NCBI GenBank assembly: GCA_046728155.1 | Contig: JBKPDY010000105.1 | Coordinates: forward strand, 1 to 64,000 | DNA length: 64,000 bases | Direction: 5' to 3' | From: CAWDLX01 sp046728155 | GTDB taxonomy: Bacteria; Actinomycetota; Actinomycetes; Mycobacteriales; Micromonosporaceae | Shown here: positions 43,704 through 51,388 of the stretch, one piece after another | Layout: each line of letters opens with the position of its first letter | Numbering within the stretch: position 1 is the stretch's first letter | Program-made: the position numbers and the translations under genes | Notes under the pieces: model-generated | Seen by the model: the letters and a program-made list of their open reading frames with translations, nothing else | Database searches by the model: none | Told to the model about the DNA's origin: nothing

Positions 43704-44257
43704 CCTTGTTCGCGCACGACGTTGCAGAGGAGCTACGTCGACGGCTACCGGCGCTTGGCATCAAGAAGTTGCACAAGCTCCTGTACTACTGCCAAGGACA
43801 CCACGCATCGGTCTTCGGCGAGCCGCTATTCCGCGAACCCATCGCGGCGTGGGATATGGGCCCCGTTGTGGAGCGGCTGTGGATCAGCGAGAAGCATGGG
43901 CATGAGCCTCCGCCACGCACCGATCTCGACGAGGCCGCGCTCAACACGGTTGGATACGTCGTCAGCCGTTATGGGGCGTTAACAGGCCGCGACCTCGAGG
44001 TCATGACGCATGGTGAGCGGCCGTGGTTGCTGGCGGACGCCGCCCGGAGGCCTGGCGAACGTGCCCCAATCCGTCTCGAGTGGATGGTCGAGTACTTCAG
44101 GGCCGACGGAGCAGCCGATAGTGAGTCCGACGATTTCCCACTGGACTCAGCAGCCGTCTCAGCCTGGCTTCGTGAAGCCGCTACCGGCGGCGACCCAGCA
44201 GACGGATCGTTCGACAGCCTCGATGATCTACGCGCCTGGCCGATCCATGGAGAATGA
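43700..44257 (+). CDS. Panacea (DUF4065) domain protein, likely antitoxin
   Basis: A 185-residue protein with the Panacea core at residues 5-110: 'VAEELRRRLPALGIKKLHKLLYYCQGHHAS' pattern, 'PIAAWDMGPVVERLW' and 'GRDLEVMTHGERPWLLA'. The domain is found in SocA and in the PanA antitoxins that neutralise varied toxins encoded beside them. ATG 43700 is the start of conserved sequence. The next gene overlaps it by 11 bases and is the probable partner. Base composition is less G/C-rich than in neighbours, which suggests horizontal transfer. Confidence 0.85.
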   Translation: MTLFAHDVAEELRRRLPALGIKKLHKLLYYCQGHHASVFGEPLFREPIAAWDMGPVVERLWISEKHGHEPPPRTDLDEAALNTVGYVVSRYGALTGRDLEVMTHGERPWLLADAARRPGERAPIRLEWMVEYFRADGAADSESDDFPLDSAAVSAWLREAATGGDPADGSFDSLDDLRAWPIHGE

Positions 44258-44549
44258 CCGACCGGGGGCGTGGAAGCTGGTGCGATTCATCGAACATCTC
44301 GACCGGTGGGTTACTGCCGAGTCGCCCGACGCTGACTGCCGACTTGTCGTGGCGGGGTGGGTCATGTCCCGCTGCGACGACCCGTACTCGGGTGTCCGAC
44401 GCGAAGCTGGCTTCCCGAACCTATGGTTCGGAAGGATCCCGGGGACGCTGGACGGTGACGCTTCTATCGTGACCTGCTCGTACTTCATCTTCGAGTCCAC
44501 ACGCATAGTGCGCTGTAATAGCATCGGTCGGCTGAAGCTTCCCTTATGA
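44247..44549 (+). CDS. Unrecognised 100-residue protein coupled to Panacea gene; candidate toxin
   Basis: ATG 44247 overlaps the Panacea stop by 11 bases. The protein has a short amphipathic N-terminal half ('AWKLVRFIEHLDRWV') and a central 'DDPYSGVRREAGFPNLWFGRIPG' block of the kind conserved in small domains, then beta-rich 'IVTCSYFIFESTRIVRCNSIG'. No transmembrane segment. I know of no name for it. Position and size fit the toxin slot of Panacea toxin-antitoxin pairs. The 3' end is A/T-rich compared with the chromosome. Confidence 0.6.
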   Translation: MENDRPGAWKLVRFIEHLDRWVTAESPDADCRLVVAGWVMSRCDDPYSGVRREAGFPNLWFGRIPGTLDGDASIVTCSYFIFESTRIVRCNSIGRLKLPL

Positions 44550-44586
44550 ACTGTTCTAAATTCAAGTCGGGCAAGACGGTCATGTG

Positions 44587-45714
44587 TCATCGTCGGTGTA
44601 CCGCCCACAGCGCCGCCTCGGTCCGCGAGGCAGATCGCGTCTTGCGCAGCAGATTGGAGACGTGGACCGTTACGGTTCGGATCGAGATGCCCAGCGACTG
44701 CGCCACCTGCTTGTTGGACATGCCCTCGGCGAGGCACGACAGCACCTCCCGCTCGCGAGCAGTGAGAACCGGCTCGTCGTCCGGGCCCGGCAGCTGAATC
44801 GGAGGTGGAAGCGGCGGCACGCGCCCAAGCGTGGCGCCGCCCGGAACCGGCCGCCGGGCCGGACGCGATGCCAGCCGGGCCGACCAGGATCGATCACCGC
44901 GTGCGGGCATCTGATCGGCGATCAACCGGATGTGGTCGGGCAGGGGAATGCTCGCGAGATGCGCTGGATCGCCGATCCCGACGGCGGCAACGAGCTCAGT
45001 GAGCCAGTATGGATTACCCCCGGTCCGTTCCCAGACCACCCGGATGAGCTTGGCCGGGAGGCGGTGGCCCGGGTAGGCGTCGGCGAGCAGGCTCCCGACC
45101 TCCGCGACCGTGAGCGGGCCGAGATGCTGTCGCACCGAGCCGACCGCACCGGATAGACGGGCCAGCGTCCGGGCCGCGAGGTGCGGAAAGACCCCGGTGT
45201 CAGGGGGACGGCTGGTCACGATCATGAGCACCGGCAGGTCGGGAGCGGCGGCGAGCTCCGCCACCAAGGTGAGACTGGCCGGGTCCAACGCGTGCAGGTC
45301 CTCGACGACCAGCAACCCGGGTCCGTCGCCGACGAGTGCCCTGACGGTCTCAACGGCCAGCCGCAGCAGGGCAGCTGGGGCATATCGCTCGCGTGGGGCG
45401 TCAGGGTGCTGGGTCAGCCAGGCGAGTGCGTCGGCCGGTACCGGCAGGCGTTCGGTATCTCGTCCACTCAGCACCGCGGCGAGCCAGTCGTAGGGCGCAG
45501 GAGACTCGAGGCGTGCGGTACCGGAGAGCGTGATCGCAGGAGGCGGGAGAAGCTCTGCCACGACGGAGGCCACCAACAGGCTCTTGCCGACTCCCGCCGC
45601 ACCGGTGATCACGATCGTGTGCCGTCGGCCGGAGTCTGGATCGCTGACCCGGGACCAGGTACGCCGCAACTCAGCGCACTCCCGCTCCCGCCCCAGCATC
45701 CGGCTCGGCCCCAT
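44587..45714 (-). CDS. LuxR-family regulator with AAA ATPase domain (short LAL type)
   Basis: A 375-residue regulator. The N-terminal ATPase has Walker A 'GAAGVGKSLLVAS' (about residues 37-50) and Walker B 'GLLVVEDLHALDP' near 135-147. The C-terminal LuxR HTH is 'LTAREREVLSCLAEGMSNKQVAQSLGIS' followed by 'RTVTVHVSNLLRKT'. Typical LAL proteins have 900 residues and a long TPR region; here that region is nearly absent, leaving ATPase and DNA-binding parts joined by a Pro/Arg-rich linker. ATG 45714 lies six bases after a TATCGT hexamer. Confidence 0.88.
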   Translation of the reverse strand: MGPSRMLGRERECAELRRTWSRVSDPDSGRRHTIVITGAAGVGKSLLVASVVAELLPPPAITLSGTARLESPAPYDWLAAVLSGRDTERLPVPADALAWLTQHPDAPRERYAPAALLRLAVETVRALVGDGPGLLVVEDLHALDPASLTLVAELAAAPDLPVLMIVTSRPPDTGVFPHLAARTLARLSGAVGSVRQHLGPLTVAEVGSLLADAYPGHRLPAKLIRVVWERTGGNPYWLTELVAAVGIGDPAHLASIPLPDHIRLIADQMPARGDRSWSARLASRPARRPVPGGATLGRVPPLPPPIQLPGPDDEPVLTAREREVLSCLAEGMSNKQVAQSLGISIRTVTVHVSNLLRKTRSASRTEAALWAVHRR

Positions 45715-45720
45715 GCGCTA

Positions 45721-45726
45721 ACGATA
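45721..45726 (-). promoter_or_regulatory. -10-like hexamer for a leaderless LuxR message
   Basis: TATCGT on the minus strand, six bases before ATG 45714, no ribosome site. Confidence 0.4.
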
Positions 45727-45775
45727 CGTACAAGTGCGTACAGACAGAGTGACGGCGTCTTGGCAAGCTAGCGTC

Positions 45776-46492
45776 ATGAGCCTCACCTTGCGTGCCGCGG
45801 TGGCCACTCACGTGGGTAGAGTGCGGACGAACAATGAGGATTCGGCCTTTGCCGGGCGCTGCCTGGTCGCCGTCGCCGATGGGATCGGCGGGCTGCCCGC
45901 AGGCGAACTGGCGAGCGGGATCGCCATCGAGGCGCTTGCCCGGCTTGAGAAGGCCGCCGTCAACGATCCGCTGCCGCCGCTGCGCGAGGCGCTCCAGCAG
46001 GCCAACGATCGAATTCTCAAGCTCGCGAACGCCGATCCGGCAACCGATGGCATGGGGACGACGGTGACCGCGTTACTGCTCACACCGGCTGGGCTCGGTC
46101 TCGTCCACGTGGGGGACTCGCGCGCCTACCTGTTGCGTGACGCAACGTTGGAACAGATCACGAAGGACGACACGTTCGTCCAGTCGCTCGTCGACGAGGG
46201 AGTGCTCTCCCCGGCCGCGGCACGCGTTCATCCGCGCCGCTCGGTGGTCACCCAGGCAGTGCAGGGACACGAGTTCGTGGCGACCTACGACAAGCTCAAC
46301 CCCCGGGTCGGGGACCGCTTCCTGCTGTGCAGCGACGGCCTGTCCGACGTGGTCGGGGATGACGAGATCGACTCGATCCTCGCCAGCCAGCCTGACCCGT
46401 CCAGGTGCGCGAAGAGACTCGTTTCCGCCGCCCTCGGCGCCGGTGGGCCCGACAATGTCACCGTCGTCGTCGCCGACGTACGCCCGGCCTGA
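45776..46492 (+). CDS. PP2C-family Ser/Thr protein phosphatase
   Basis: A 238-residue PPM phosphatase. 'RVRTNNEDSAFAG', 'VAVADGIGGLPAGELAS', 'GTTVTALLLTPAGLGLVHVGDSRAYLL' and 'LLCSDGLSDVV' with 'GGPDNVTVVVADV' give all metal-binding Asp and Gly motifs of the stand-alone PstP type. It removes phosphate from Ser/Thr in proteins and may oppose the kinase at 54028-55866, though they are not linked. ATG 45776 starts the conserved sequence. Confidence 0.93.
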   Translation: MSLTLRAAVATHVGRVRTNNEDSAFAGRCLVAVADGIGGLPAGELASGIAIEALARLEKAAVNDPLPPLREALQQANDRILKLANADPATDGMGTTVTALLLTPAGLGLVHVGDSRAYLLRDATLEQITKDDTFVQSLVDEGVLSPAAARVHPRRSVVTQAVQGHEFVATYDKLNPRVGDRFLLCSDGLSDVVGDDEIDSILASQPDPSRCAKRLVSAALGAGGPDNVTVVVADVRPA

Positions 46493-46652
46493 GCATTGTC
46501 CACTGTGGTGATGACGTGTTCGCAGTGGTCAATAGAATCCGAAGTGTTGCCCGCCACTTATCGATGGCTCATACGGGGATGTGCCGTGCCCGGCGGGATG
46601 AGAGTATGTCGGGCAATATCATCCGCGGGGGTAGGGCACGGAGGAGCACTCG

Positions 46653-47462
46653 ATGGATCGGCCCGACTGGGCGCCGGAAGGCATCGATATTGATCGGCCG
46701 AGTGCCGCACGCATCTACGACTACTGGCTCGGTGGTAGCCACAACTTCGCCGTCGACCGGGAGATCGCACGCTCGGTAACAGCGGCGGTACCCGATACGG
46801 CCCGCATCATGCAGGCCAATCGGGCCTTCCTTCATCGCGCTGTGCGGTACCTGGTCGACCAGGGCATCCGCCAGTTCCTCGATCTTGGATCGGGCATACC
46901 CACACTCGGGAACGTGCACGAGGTCGCCCAGAAGGCGGCGCCGGAGTCTCGCGTCGTATACGTGGACATCGACCCGGTCGCAGTCGCTCATAGCCGGCAC
47001 ATCCTTGCCGGCAATACGGACGCCACCGTCATCCAGCATGACCTTCGTCACGTCGAGGCGATCCTAACCAACCCGCGGGTGCGCTCCTTGCTCGACTTCC
47101 GCCAGCCCATGGCCCTGCTGATGATGGCGGTCATCCACTTCATTCCAGACGCCGACGACCCAGCGGCGATCATCGGGCGATTCCGGGACGCTCTTGCGCC
47201 GGGCAGTTACCTGGTGTTGTCGCACGGAACGGCCGACGGCATGTCTCCCGAGGCGTCCCGGCGGTGGCTCGAGTTGTTCACCAACACGACAACCCCCGGC
47301 ACCATCCGGACCAGGGCCGAGGTCGAGCGGCTCTTCGGCGGATTCGAACTGGTGGAGCCCGGACTCGTCTGGTCGTCCGAATGGCGACCGGAACACCCGG
47401 ATGACGTCGGCGATAATCCACAGCGCTCAGCCGCATATGCGGGCGTAGGGCTCAAGCGATGA
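46653..47462 (+). CDS. DUF574-family SAM-dependent methyltransferase
   Basis: A 269-residue protein of the actinobacterial Methyltransf_19/DUF574 family. 'RPSAARIYDYWLGGSHNFAVDRE' near the N-terminus is its hallmark. 'RQFLDLGSGIPTLGNVHEVA' is the SAM loop, and 'VVYVDIDPVAVAHS' gives the acidic residue. ATG 46653 has GGAGGAG upstream. The substrate is unknown. Its stop overlaps the ATG of a GGDEF-EAL gene (ATGA), so the two are translated together. Confidence 0.93.
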   Translation: MDRPDWAPEGIDIDRPSAARIYDYWLGGSHNFAVDREIARSVTAAVPDTARIMQANRAFLHRAVRYLVDQGIRQFLDLGSGIPTLGNVHEVAQKAAPESRVVYVDIDPVAVAHSRHILAGNTDATVIQHDLRHVEAILTNPRVRSLLDFRQPMALLMMAVIHFIPDADDPAAIIGRFRDALAPGSYLVLSHGTADGMSPEASRRWLELFTNTTTPGTIRTRAEVERLFGGFELVEPGLVWSSEWRPEHPDDVGDNPQRSAAYAGVGLKR

Positions 47463-49261
47463 CCGGCACGGAACTGGCCCGCGCGGTCGCCGGCGGGTCC
47501 GGCCTGTCGGCGTTCACGCAGCGCTGGGCCAGTGCCATCGCCTGGACCTGCTATGTGCCGATGGCCCGGGCCGAGCGTCTCGCGGCGCTCAACGGGTTCG
47601 CCCAGCGCCTGGTGACGGCCCTGGTCACGGAGCCCTTCTCGGACCGATCCGGCTACGACGTCGGCACCGGACTCGTGCGGGCGGACTTCGCCGCACCGGA
47701 GACGCTGGGCAGCACCATCCAGGTCATCGACGAGCACCTAGTTCCCGCGGTTGCCGGACTGGGACTCGACGCCACATCCCCGGAGGTCCGCCGCCGGCTC
47801 TCCCGGCTGCTAGGGGCGCTCGCCACGGGGTACACCTGGGCCTTGCGAGACCGGACGCTCGACGAGCAGGAGGCGATCCGCGCCGCCGCGTTCGTAGCCC
47901 GCGAGGAGGCCGAGGTCGCATTGCGAGAGAGTGAGGCGCGGTTCCGGTACGCAGCGCTCCACGATCCCCTCACCGGACTGCCCAACCGGGCGTACTTCTC
48001 AAACCGCCTGGAGACGATCTTCCGTACGGCGTCGCCCGACAGCCGCATCGGACTCTGCTTCATCGATCTGGACACGTTCAAGGCCGTCAACGACAGCCTC
48101 GGCCACCAGGTCGGTGATCGGATGCTCATCGCCGTCGCCGAACGACTGAGCCGGCTGGCCAAGGAGCTCGGGCAGACCGCGGCCAGATTCGGCGGCGACG
48201 AGTTCGTGCTCCTGCTCGAGCAGACGACGTGTACGGAGGACGCGGTGAAGGCCGCCGACGCCGTCATGGCACTACTCACCGAACCGTTGCGTGTGGACGG
48301 TCACGACCTCACCGCCAGCGCAAGTATCGGCATCGTGGAGCAGCAGGTCGCCGATACCGATGCGACGGAACTCATGCGAGCCGCCGATATCACACTGCAC
48401 TGGGCTAAGACCGACGGCAAGGCGCGATGGGCGGTCTTCGATCGTGAACGTAACGCACACGAGGTTGCCCGGTACACTCTCGCGGCCCAGATGCCGGCCG
48501 CCCTCGACCGGGGCGAGTTCGGGCTCGTGTACCAGCCCATCATCGGGCTCAACGCCGGTACCCTCGACGGCGTCGAGGCGCTCGCCCGCTGGGAGCATCC
48601 CGAGCTTGGCGTGCTCATGCCCGATCGTTTCATCTCCCTCGCCGAGGACAGCGGGCTGATCGTTGCCCTGGGGCTGCGCCTGCTGGAGCAAGCCTGCCGG
48701 CAGGCCGCGCGGTGGCTCGGCATGGTCCCGCGCAGTCCCTACGTCAGCGTCAACCTGGCCATGCGCCAGATCCGCCACCCACATCTGGTCGGCGATGTCG
48801 CCACCGTGCTCGACCAGACCGGCCTCCCACCGAGCAAACTTCAGCTCGAGATCACCGAGAGTGCCGTGATGGACGACGATCCGGAGACGGTAGTCCGGGT
48901 ACGCGAACTCGCCAACCTCGGGGTGCGGCTGACCATCGACGACTTCGGGACCGGCTACTCCAACTTGGCGTACGTGCGCACGCTTCCCGTGCACGGACTG
49001 AAGCTCGCGAGCAAGTTCGTCGAGGAGGCGGGCCACGTACGCCGACGCTCGAGCGGCCGTTTCCCCACGGCATCACCTGAAGCCTTCCTCGAGATCCTGG
49101 TGACACTCGGACATACGCTCGGCCTGACCATCACCGCGGAGGGCGTCGAGACGGCCGCCCAGGCCGAGGTACTGCGTTCGATCGGCTGCGAGTCTGCCCA
49201 GGGTTACCACCTCGGCGTTCCCACCTCCGCCGACGCCATCGCCGACCTCATGCGTGCCTAG
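47459..49261 (+). CDS. GGDEF-EAL c-di-GMP turnover protein
   Basis: A 600-residue cytosolic protein. Residues 1-155 are an uncharacterised helical sensor region. The GGDEF domain has an intact 'ARFGGDEFVLL' (residues 242-252), but no RxxD inhibitory site at the usual distance, where KELGQ is found. The EAL domain has 'EALARWEHPELG' near 375, 'SVNLAMRQI', 'LEITESAVMDD', 'IDDFGTGYSNL', 'HGLKLA', 'AEGVET' and 'AQGYHLG', so the catalytic set looks complete although 'LKID' is 'LKLA' and about 20 residues are inserted after it. It could make, degrade or switch between both activities. Confidence 0.93.
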   Translation: MTGTELARAVAGGSGLSAFTQRWASAIAWTCYVPMARAERLAALNGFAQRLVTALVTEPFSDRSGYDVGTGLVRADFAAPETLGSTIQVIDEHLVPAVAGLGLDATSPEVRRRLSRLLGALATGYTWALRDRTLDEQEAIRAAAFVAREEAEVALRESEARFRYAALHDPLTGLPNRAYFSNRLETIFRTASPDSRIGLCFIDLDTFKAVNDSLGHQVGDRMLIAVAERLSRLAKELGQTAARFGGDEFVLLLEQTTCTEDAVKAADAVMALLTEPLRVDGHDLTASASIGIVEQQVADTDATELMRAADITLHWAKTDGKARWAVFDRERNAHEVARYTLAAQMPAALDRGEFGLVYQPIIGLNAGTLDGVEALARWEHPELGVLMPDRFISLAEDSGLIVALGLRLLEQACRQAARWLGMVPRSPYVSVNLAMRQIRHPHLVGDVATVLDQTGLPPSKLQLEITESAVMDDDPETVVRVRELANLGVRLTIDDFGTGYSNLAYVRTLPVHGLKLASKFVEEAGHVRRRSSGRFPTASPEAFLEILVTLGHTLGLTITAEGVETAAQAEVLRSIGCESAQGYHLGVPTSADAIADLMRA

Positions 49262-49746
49262 CCCATCGTCTTCGCCCCGTCGATCGACTCCCGGATGATG
49301 TCGGCGTGGCCCGCGTGCTGCGAGGTCTCGGCGATGAGGTGCAGGAGGACGCGGCGCACCGACCACGACTTTCCCGGTTCGAACCACGGTGCCGAAGGCA
49401 GGGCGTGCTCGTGATCGAGGTCGGGAATGCTCTCGACCAGGGCATCGGTCTGAGCCGCCACCGCCCCGTAGGCGTCGAGCAGACCGGCCAGGGTCTCGCC
49501 TTCGGTCATCCGGAAACCGTTCTCCCAATCGGACGGCTCCGCCTGCATCGCCTCGGCGCCGCCGATCGCGAACGCGATCCAGCCGCGCTCCGTCGTCGCG
49601 ATGTGCTTGATGAGCCCGCCCACGCTCAGTTGACTCACCGTCGGGGTCAACCTGGCCTGAGCGTCCGTAAGGTCGCGTGCGGTGTACGTCAGGAAACCCC
49701 GATGCCGTCTCAGTGTCTCAACCAGGTCGGCCCGCTCGCCTGCCAT
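49258..49746 (-). CDS. DinB-like (DUF664) four-helix protein
   Basis: A 162-residue DinB/YfiT superfamily protein starting at ATG 49746 with a strong GGAGGGGAG site. Metal-site histidines appear in 'GGLIKHIATTERGWI' (near residue 45) and 'VLLHLIAETSQHAGHADIIRE' (near 140). Members bind Zn or Ni and some are mycothiol- or bacillithiol-dependent transferases. The stops of this gene and of the convergent GGDEF-EAL gene share the palindrome CTAG at 49258-49261. Confidence 0.9.
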   Translation of the reverse strand: MAGERADLVETLRRHRGFLTYTARDLTDAQARLTPTVSQLSVGGLIKHIATTERGWIAFAIGGAEAMQAEPSDWENGFRMTEGETLAGLLDAYGAVAAQTDALVESIPDLDHEHALPSAPWFEPGKSWSVRRVLLHLIAETSQHAGHADIIRESIDGAKTMG

Positions 49747-50138
49747 GTCTCCCCTCCCGCCTGATCCGCTGTGGCCAACCAACCGTAGAGGAGACCACCG
49801 ACAGACTGATAAAGCCGAAACATGAAGCACCCGTATGCCAGGGCGGGCGCCGGCGGCCGTTGACGGTCGGGCCGATGTCCACATACTGGGAATCGGAGGC
49901 ACGATCGCCGTCAAGGTATCCGAAGGCTCGCCAGGCGTCGCTTTGGGTGCTGCAACGCCGCTCTTCGGTCGCGGTTCGCGGAATGTGAGACGCAAAACAT
50001 CCCTTCACCACGCTCCGAGCCGTCGATCTCGCAACGACCTCGGACACGACGGTTCGCGATCTTGCGCCGGGCACGCGACTGTGCGTCCAGATAGGACCCA
50101 ACACACTGTTGGCGTCATACGCGTATTACACTCGCCAT
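49747..50138. other. 392-bp gap without a recognisable gene
   Basis: Open frames on both strands cross this stretch but show no coding-type codon bias or conserved motif. It separates the DinB gene from a toxin-antitoxin-like locus. Confidence 0.5.
50127..50132 (+). promoter_or_regulatory. -10-like hexamer for a leaderless toxin/antitoxin message
   Basis: TACACT ends six bases before GTG 50139; no ribosome site between. Confidence 0.4.
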
Positions 50139-50705
50139 GTGGCGGAAATGCACTGGCGGATGCCCGGGACCTCGCAGCCGGCGGCTCGCCTGGTTGACGT
50201 GACTGTGGCCGAGGTCGCCGAGGCCATTGAGGCTCCGTTGCGTGACCAACTCCGCCATAGCCTCGGCAAGGACCTCTTGGTTGTTTACTCCGTTACGGCC
50301 GAACGGCGTGCCATCACCGTGCTCCTGTGGCGCGATGATGACGCATTCGTCTGGGTGGTCGCCGCGGCGCGGCCGATGGGTGGCGCCGAGTTCGAGACGT
50401 GGCTCGGGAGGATTGGGGCAATGAGTGAGCTACCTGACTTCGAGACGATGACGAGGGACGAGATACGCGCCTGGTTCCTGAGCAGCGACACCAGCGCCCT
50501 ACTCGCCCGAGCCGAACCTGCTGACACTGCCTTGGTCGAGGTCGACGAACACGACGAGCCCGTCATGCGACCGGCAACTTTCCGGCTCCCTCCACTGATG
50601 ATCGAGTGGTTGGAGCACGCGGCCGGCCGCGATCGGGAGGGTAAATCGGGCATCGTCCGACGCGCCCTCCAGGAGTATCGAGAGCGGCACGACTCCGCAG
50701 CGTGA
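50139..50705 (+). CDS. BrnT-like toxin domain fused in frame to ribbon-helix-helix antitoxin domain
   Basis: A 188-residue frame with two parts. Residues 4-85 ('WRMPGTSQPAARLVDVTVAEV...LLVVYSVTAERRAITVLLW...VVAAARPMGG') follow the helix-strand order of BrnT/DUF4258-type RNase toxins, where the last strand carries the R-x-M/T motif. From Met95 (ATG 50421) the sequence changes to 'SELPDFETMTRDEIRAWFLSS', typical of CopG/BrnA-type antitoxin N-termini, and ends in a ribbon-helix-helix region ('ATFRLPPLMIEWLEHAAGRDREGKSG' pattern). A GGGAGG at 50406-50411 sits nine bases before ATG 50421, so the antitoxin part may also be made alone. The toxin match is remote and made by eye. Confidence 0.6.
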   Translation: MAEMHWRMPGTSQPAARLVDVTVAEVAEAIEAPLRDQLRHSLGKDLLVVYSVTAERRAITVLLWRDDDAFVWVVAAARPMGGAEFETWLGRIGAMSELPDFETMTRDEIRAWFLSSDTSALLARAEPADTALVEVDEHDEPVMRPATFRLPPLMIEWLEHAAGRDREGKSGIVRRALQEYRERHDSAA

Positions 50706-50763
50706 GAGCGGGATCCGATACAAACTGTGGACCACCGACAAAGCAGGTAGGGGCGATCGACGT

Positions 50764-51324
50764 TTGCCCGGTGACGACAGGGATCCGAGGCGAGGCTGGC
50801 GAACGTGGGTTCATCGGCACAGCACCCGTCTGTACGGGCCAAGCCCGGCCACGACTCCGTTGAGCTGGCTCGCTGCTGAGCGCGTCGCCATCGGAAACCT
50901 TCCCACCGCCGAATCGCTCGCCCTGCTCCCCGGCATGGGCGTCACCCACGTCGTCAACTGCCGCGCACGGACCCAGACGTTGATCTCGCAGGACCTCTCT
51001 GCCGAACGTGCGATGTTCGGGCCGGATCGGGTGATCCAAGCCCCGATGTGGGACTCCGGACATCGCCAACCGCCAGCCCTCTGGTCGCGCGCCGCCCTGT
51101 TTGCGGCGGCCGCCCTCGACGATGACCCATCGGCCCGTGTGTTCATTCACTGTCAACAGGGACGGCGACGCTCGGTGCTGGTCGCGTACGCGGTCCTGCG
51201 GCTGCGCGGCCACGGGCCGAAAGCGGCGACCGGCCTGATTCTCGATCATCGTCGGGAGGCCGAACTCGTGCCGGCATATCAGGCCAGCGTTGAACAGTGG
51301 CTCGACGGGCGAAGTCGGGCATGA
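50764..51324 (+). CDS. Dual-specificity/tyrosine-type protein phosphatase
   Basis: A 186-residue phosphatase with the signature 'IHCQQGRRRSVLVAYA', catalytic C130 and R136. The general acid is likely D97 in 'APMWDSGHRQPP'. 'VAIGNLPTAESLALLPGMGVTHVVNC' is the usual DSP N-terminal strand set. The start is TTG 50764, with AGGGG ten bases upstream; no ATG or GTG fits better. Bacterial DSPs remove phosphate from Tyr/Ser/Thr or from sugar or lipid phosphates; the target is unknown. Confidence 0.88.
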   Translation: MPGDDRDPRRGWRTWVHRHSTRLYGPSPATTPLSWLAAERVAIGNLPTAESLALLPGMGVTHVVNCRARTQTLISQDLSAERAMFGPDRVIQAPMWDSGHRQPPALWSRAALFAAAALDDDPSARVFIHCQQGRRRSVLVAYAVLRLRGHGPKAATGLILDHRREAELVPAYQASVEQWLDGRSRA

Positions 51325-51336
51325 CGGTTATGCCCG
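51316..51336. terminator. Hairpin over the phosphatase stop codon
   Basis: CGGGCAT (51316-51322) and ATGCCCG (51330-51336) with a seven-base loop, between convergent genes. Confidence 0.55.
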
Positions 51337-51388
51337 CTCGACGTCGATCGACCGGTATCCACTGTGGACCCGACTCCGCGGGTGATCG

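Noticed and set aside
49835..50197. 120-codon plus-strand frame before the toxin/antitoxin-like gene
   Set aside because: Mixed codon use, no motif, and it overlaps the better-supported start at 50139.
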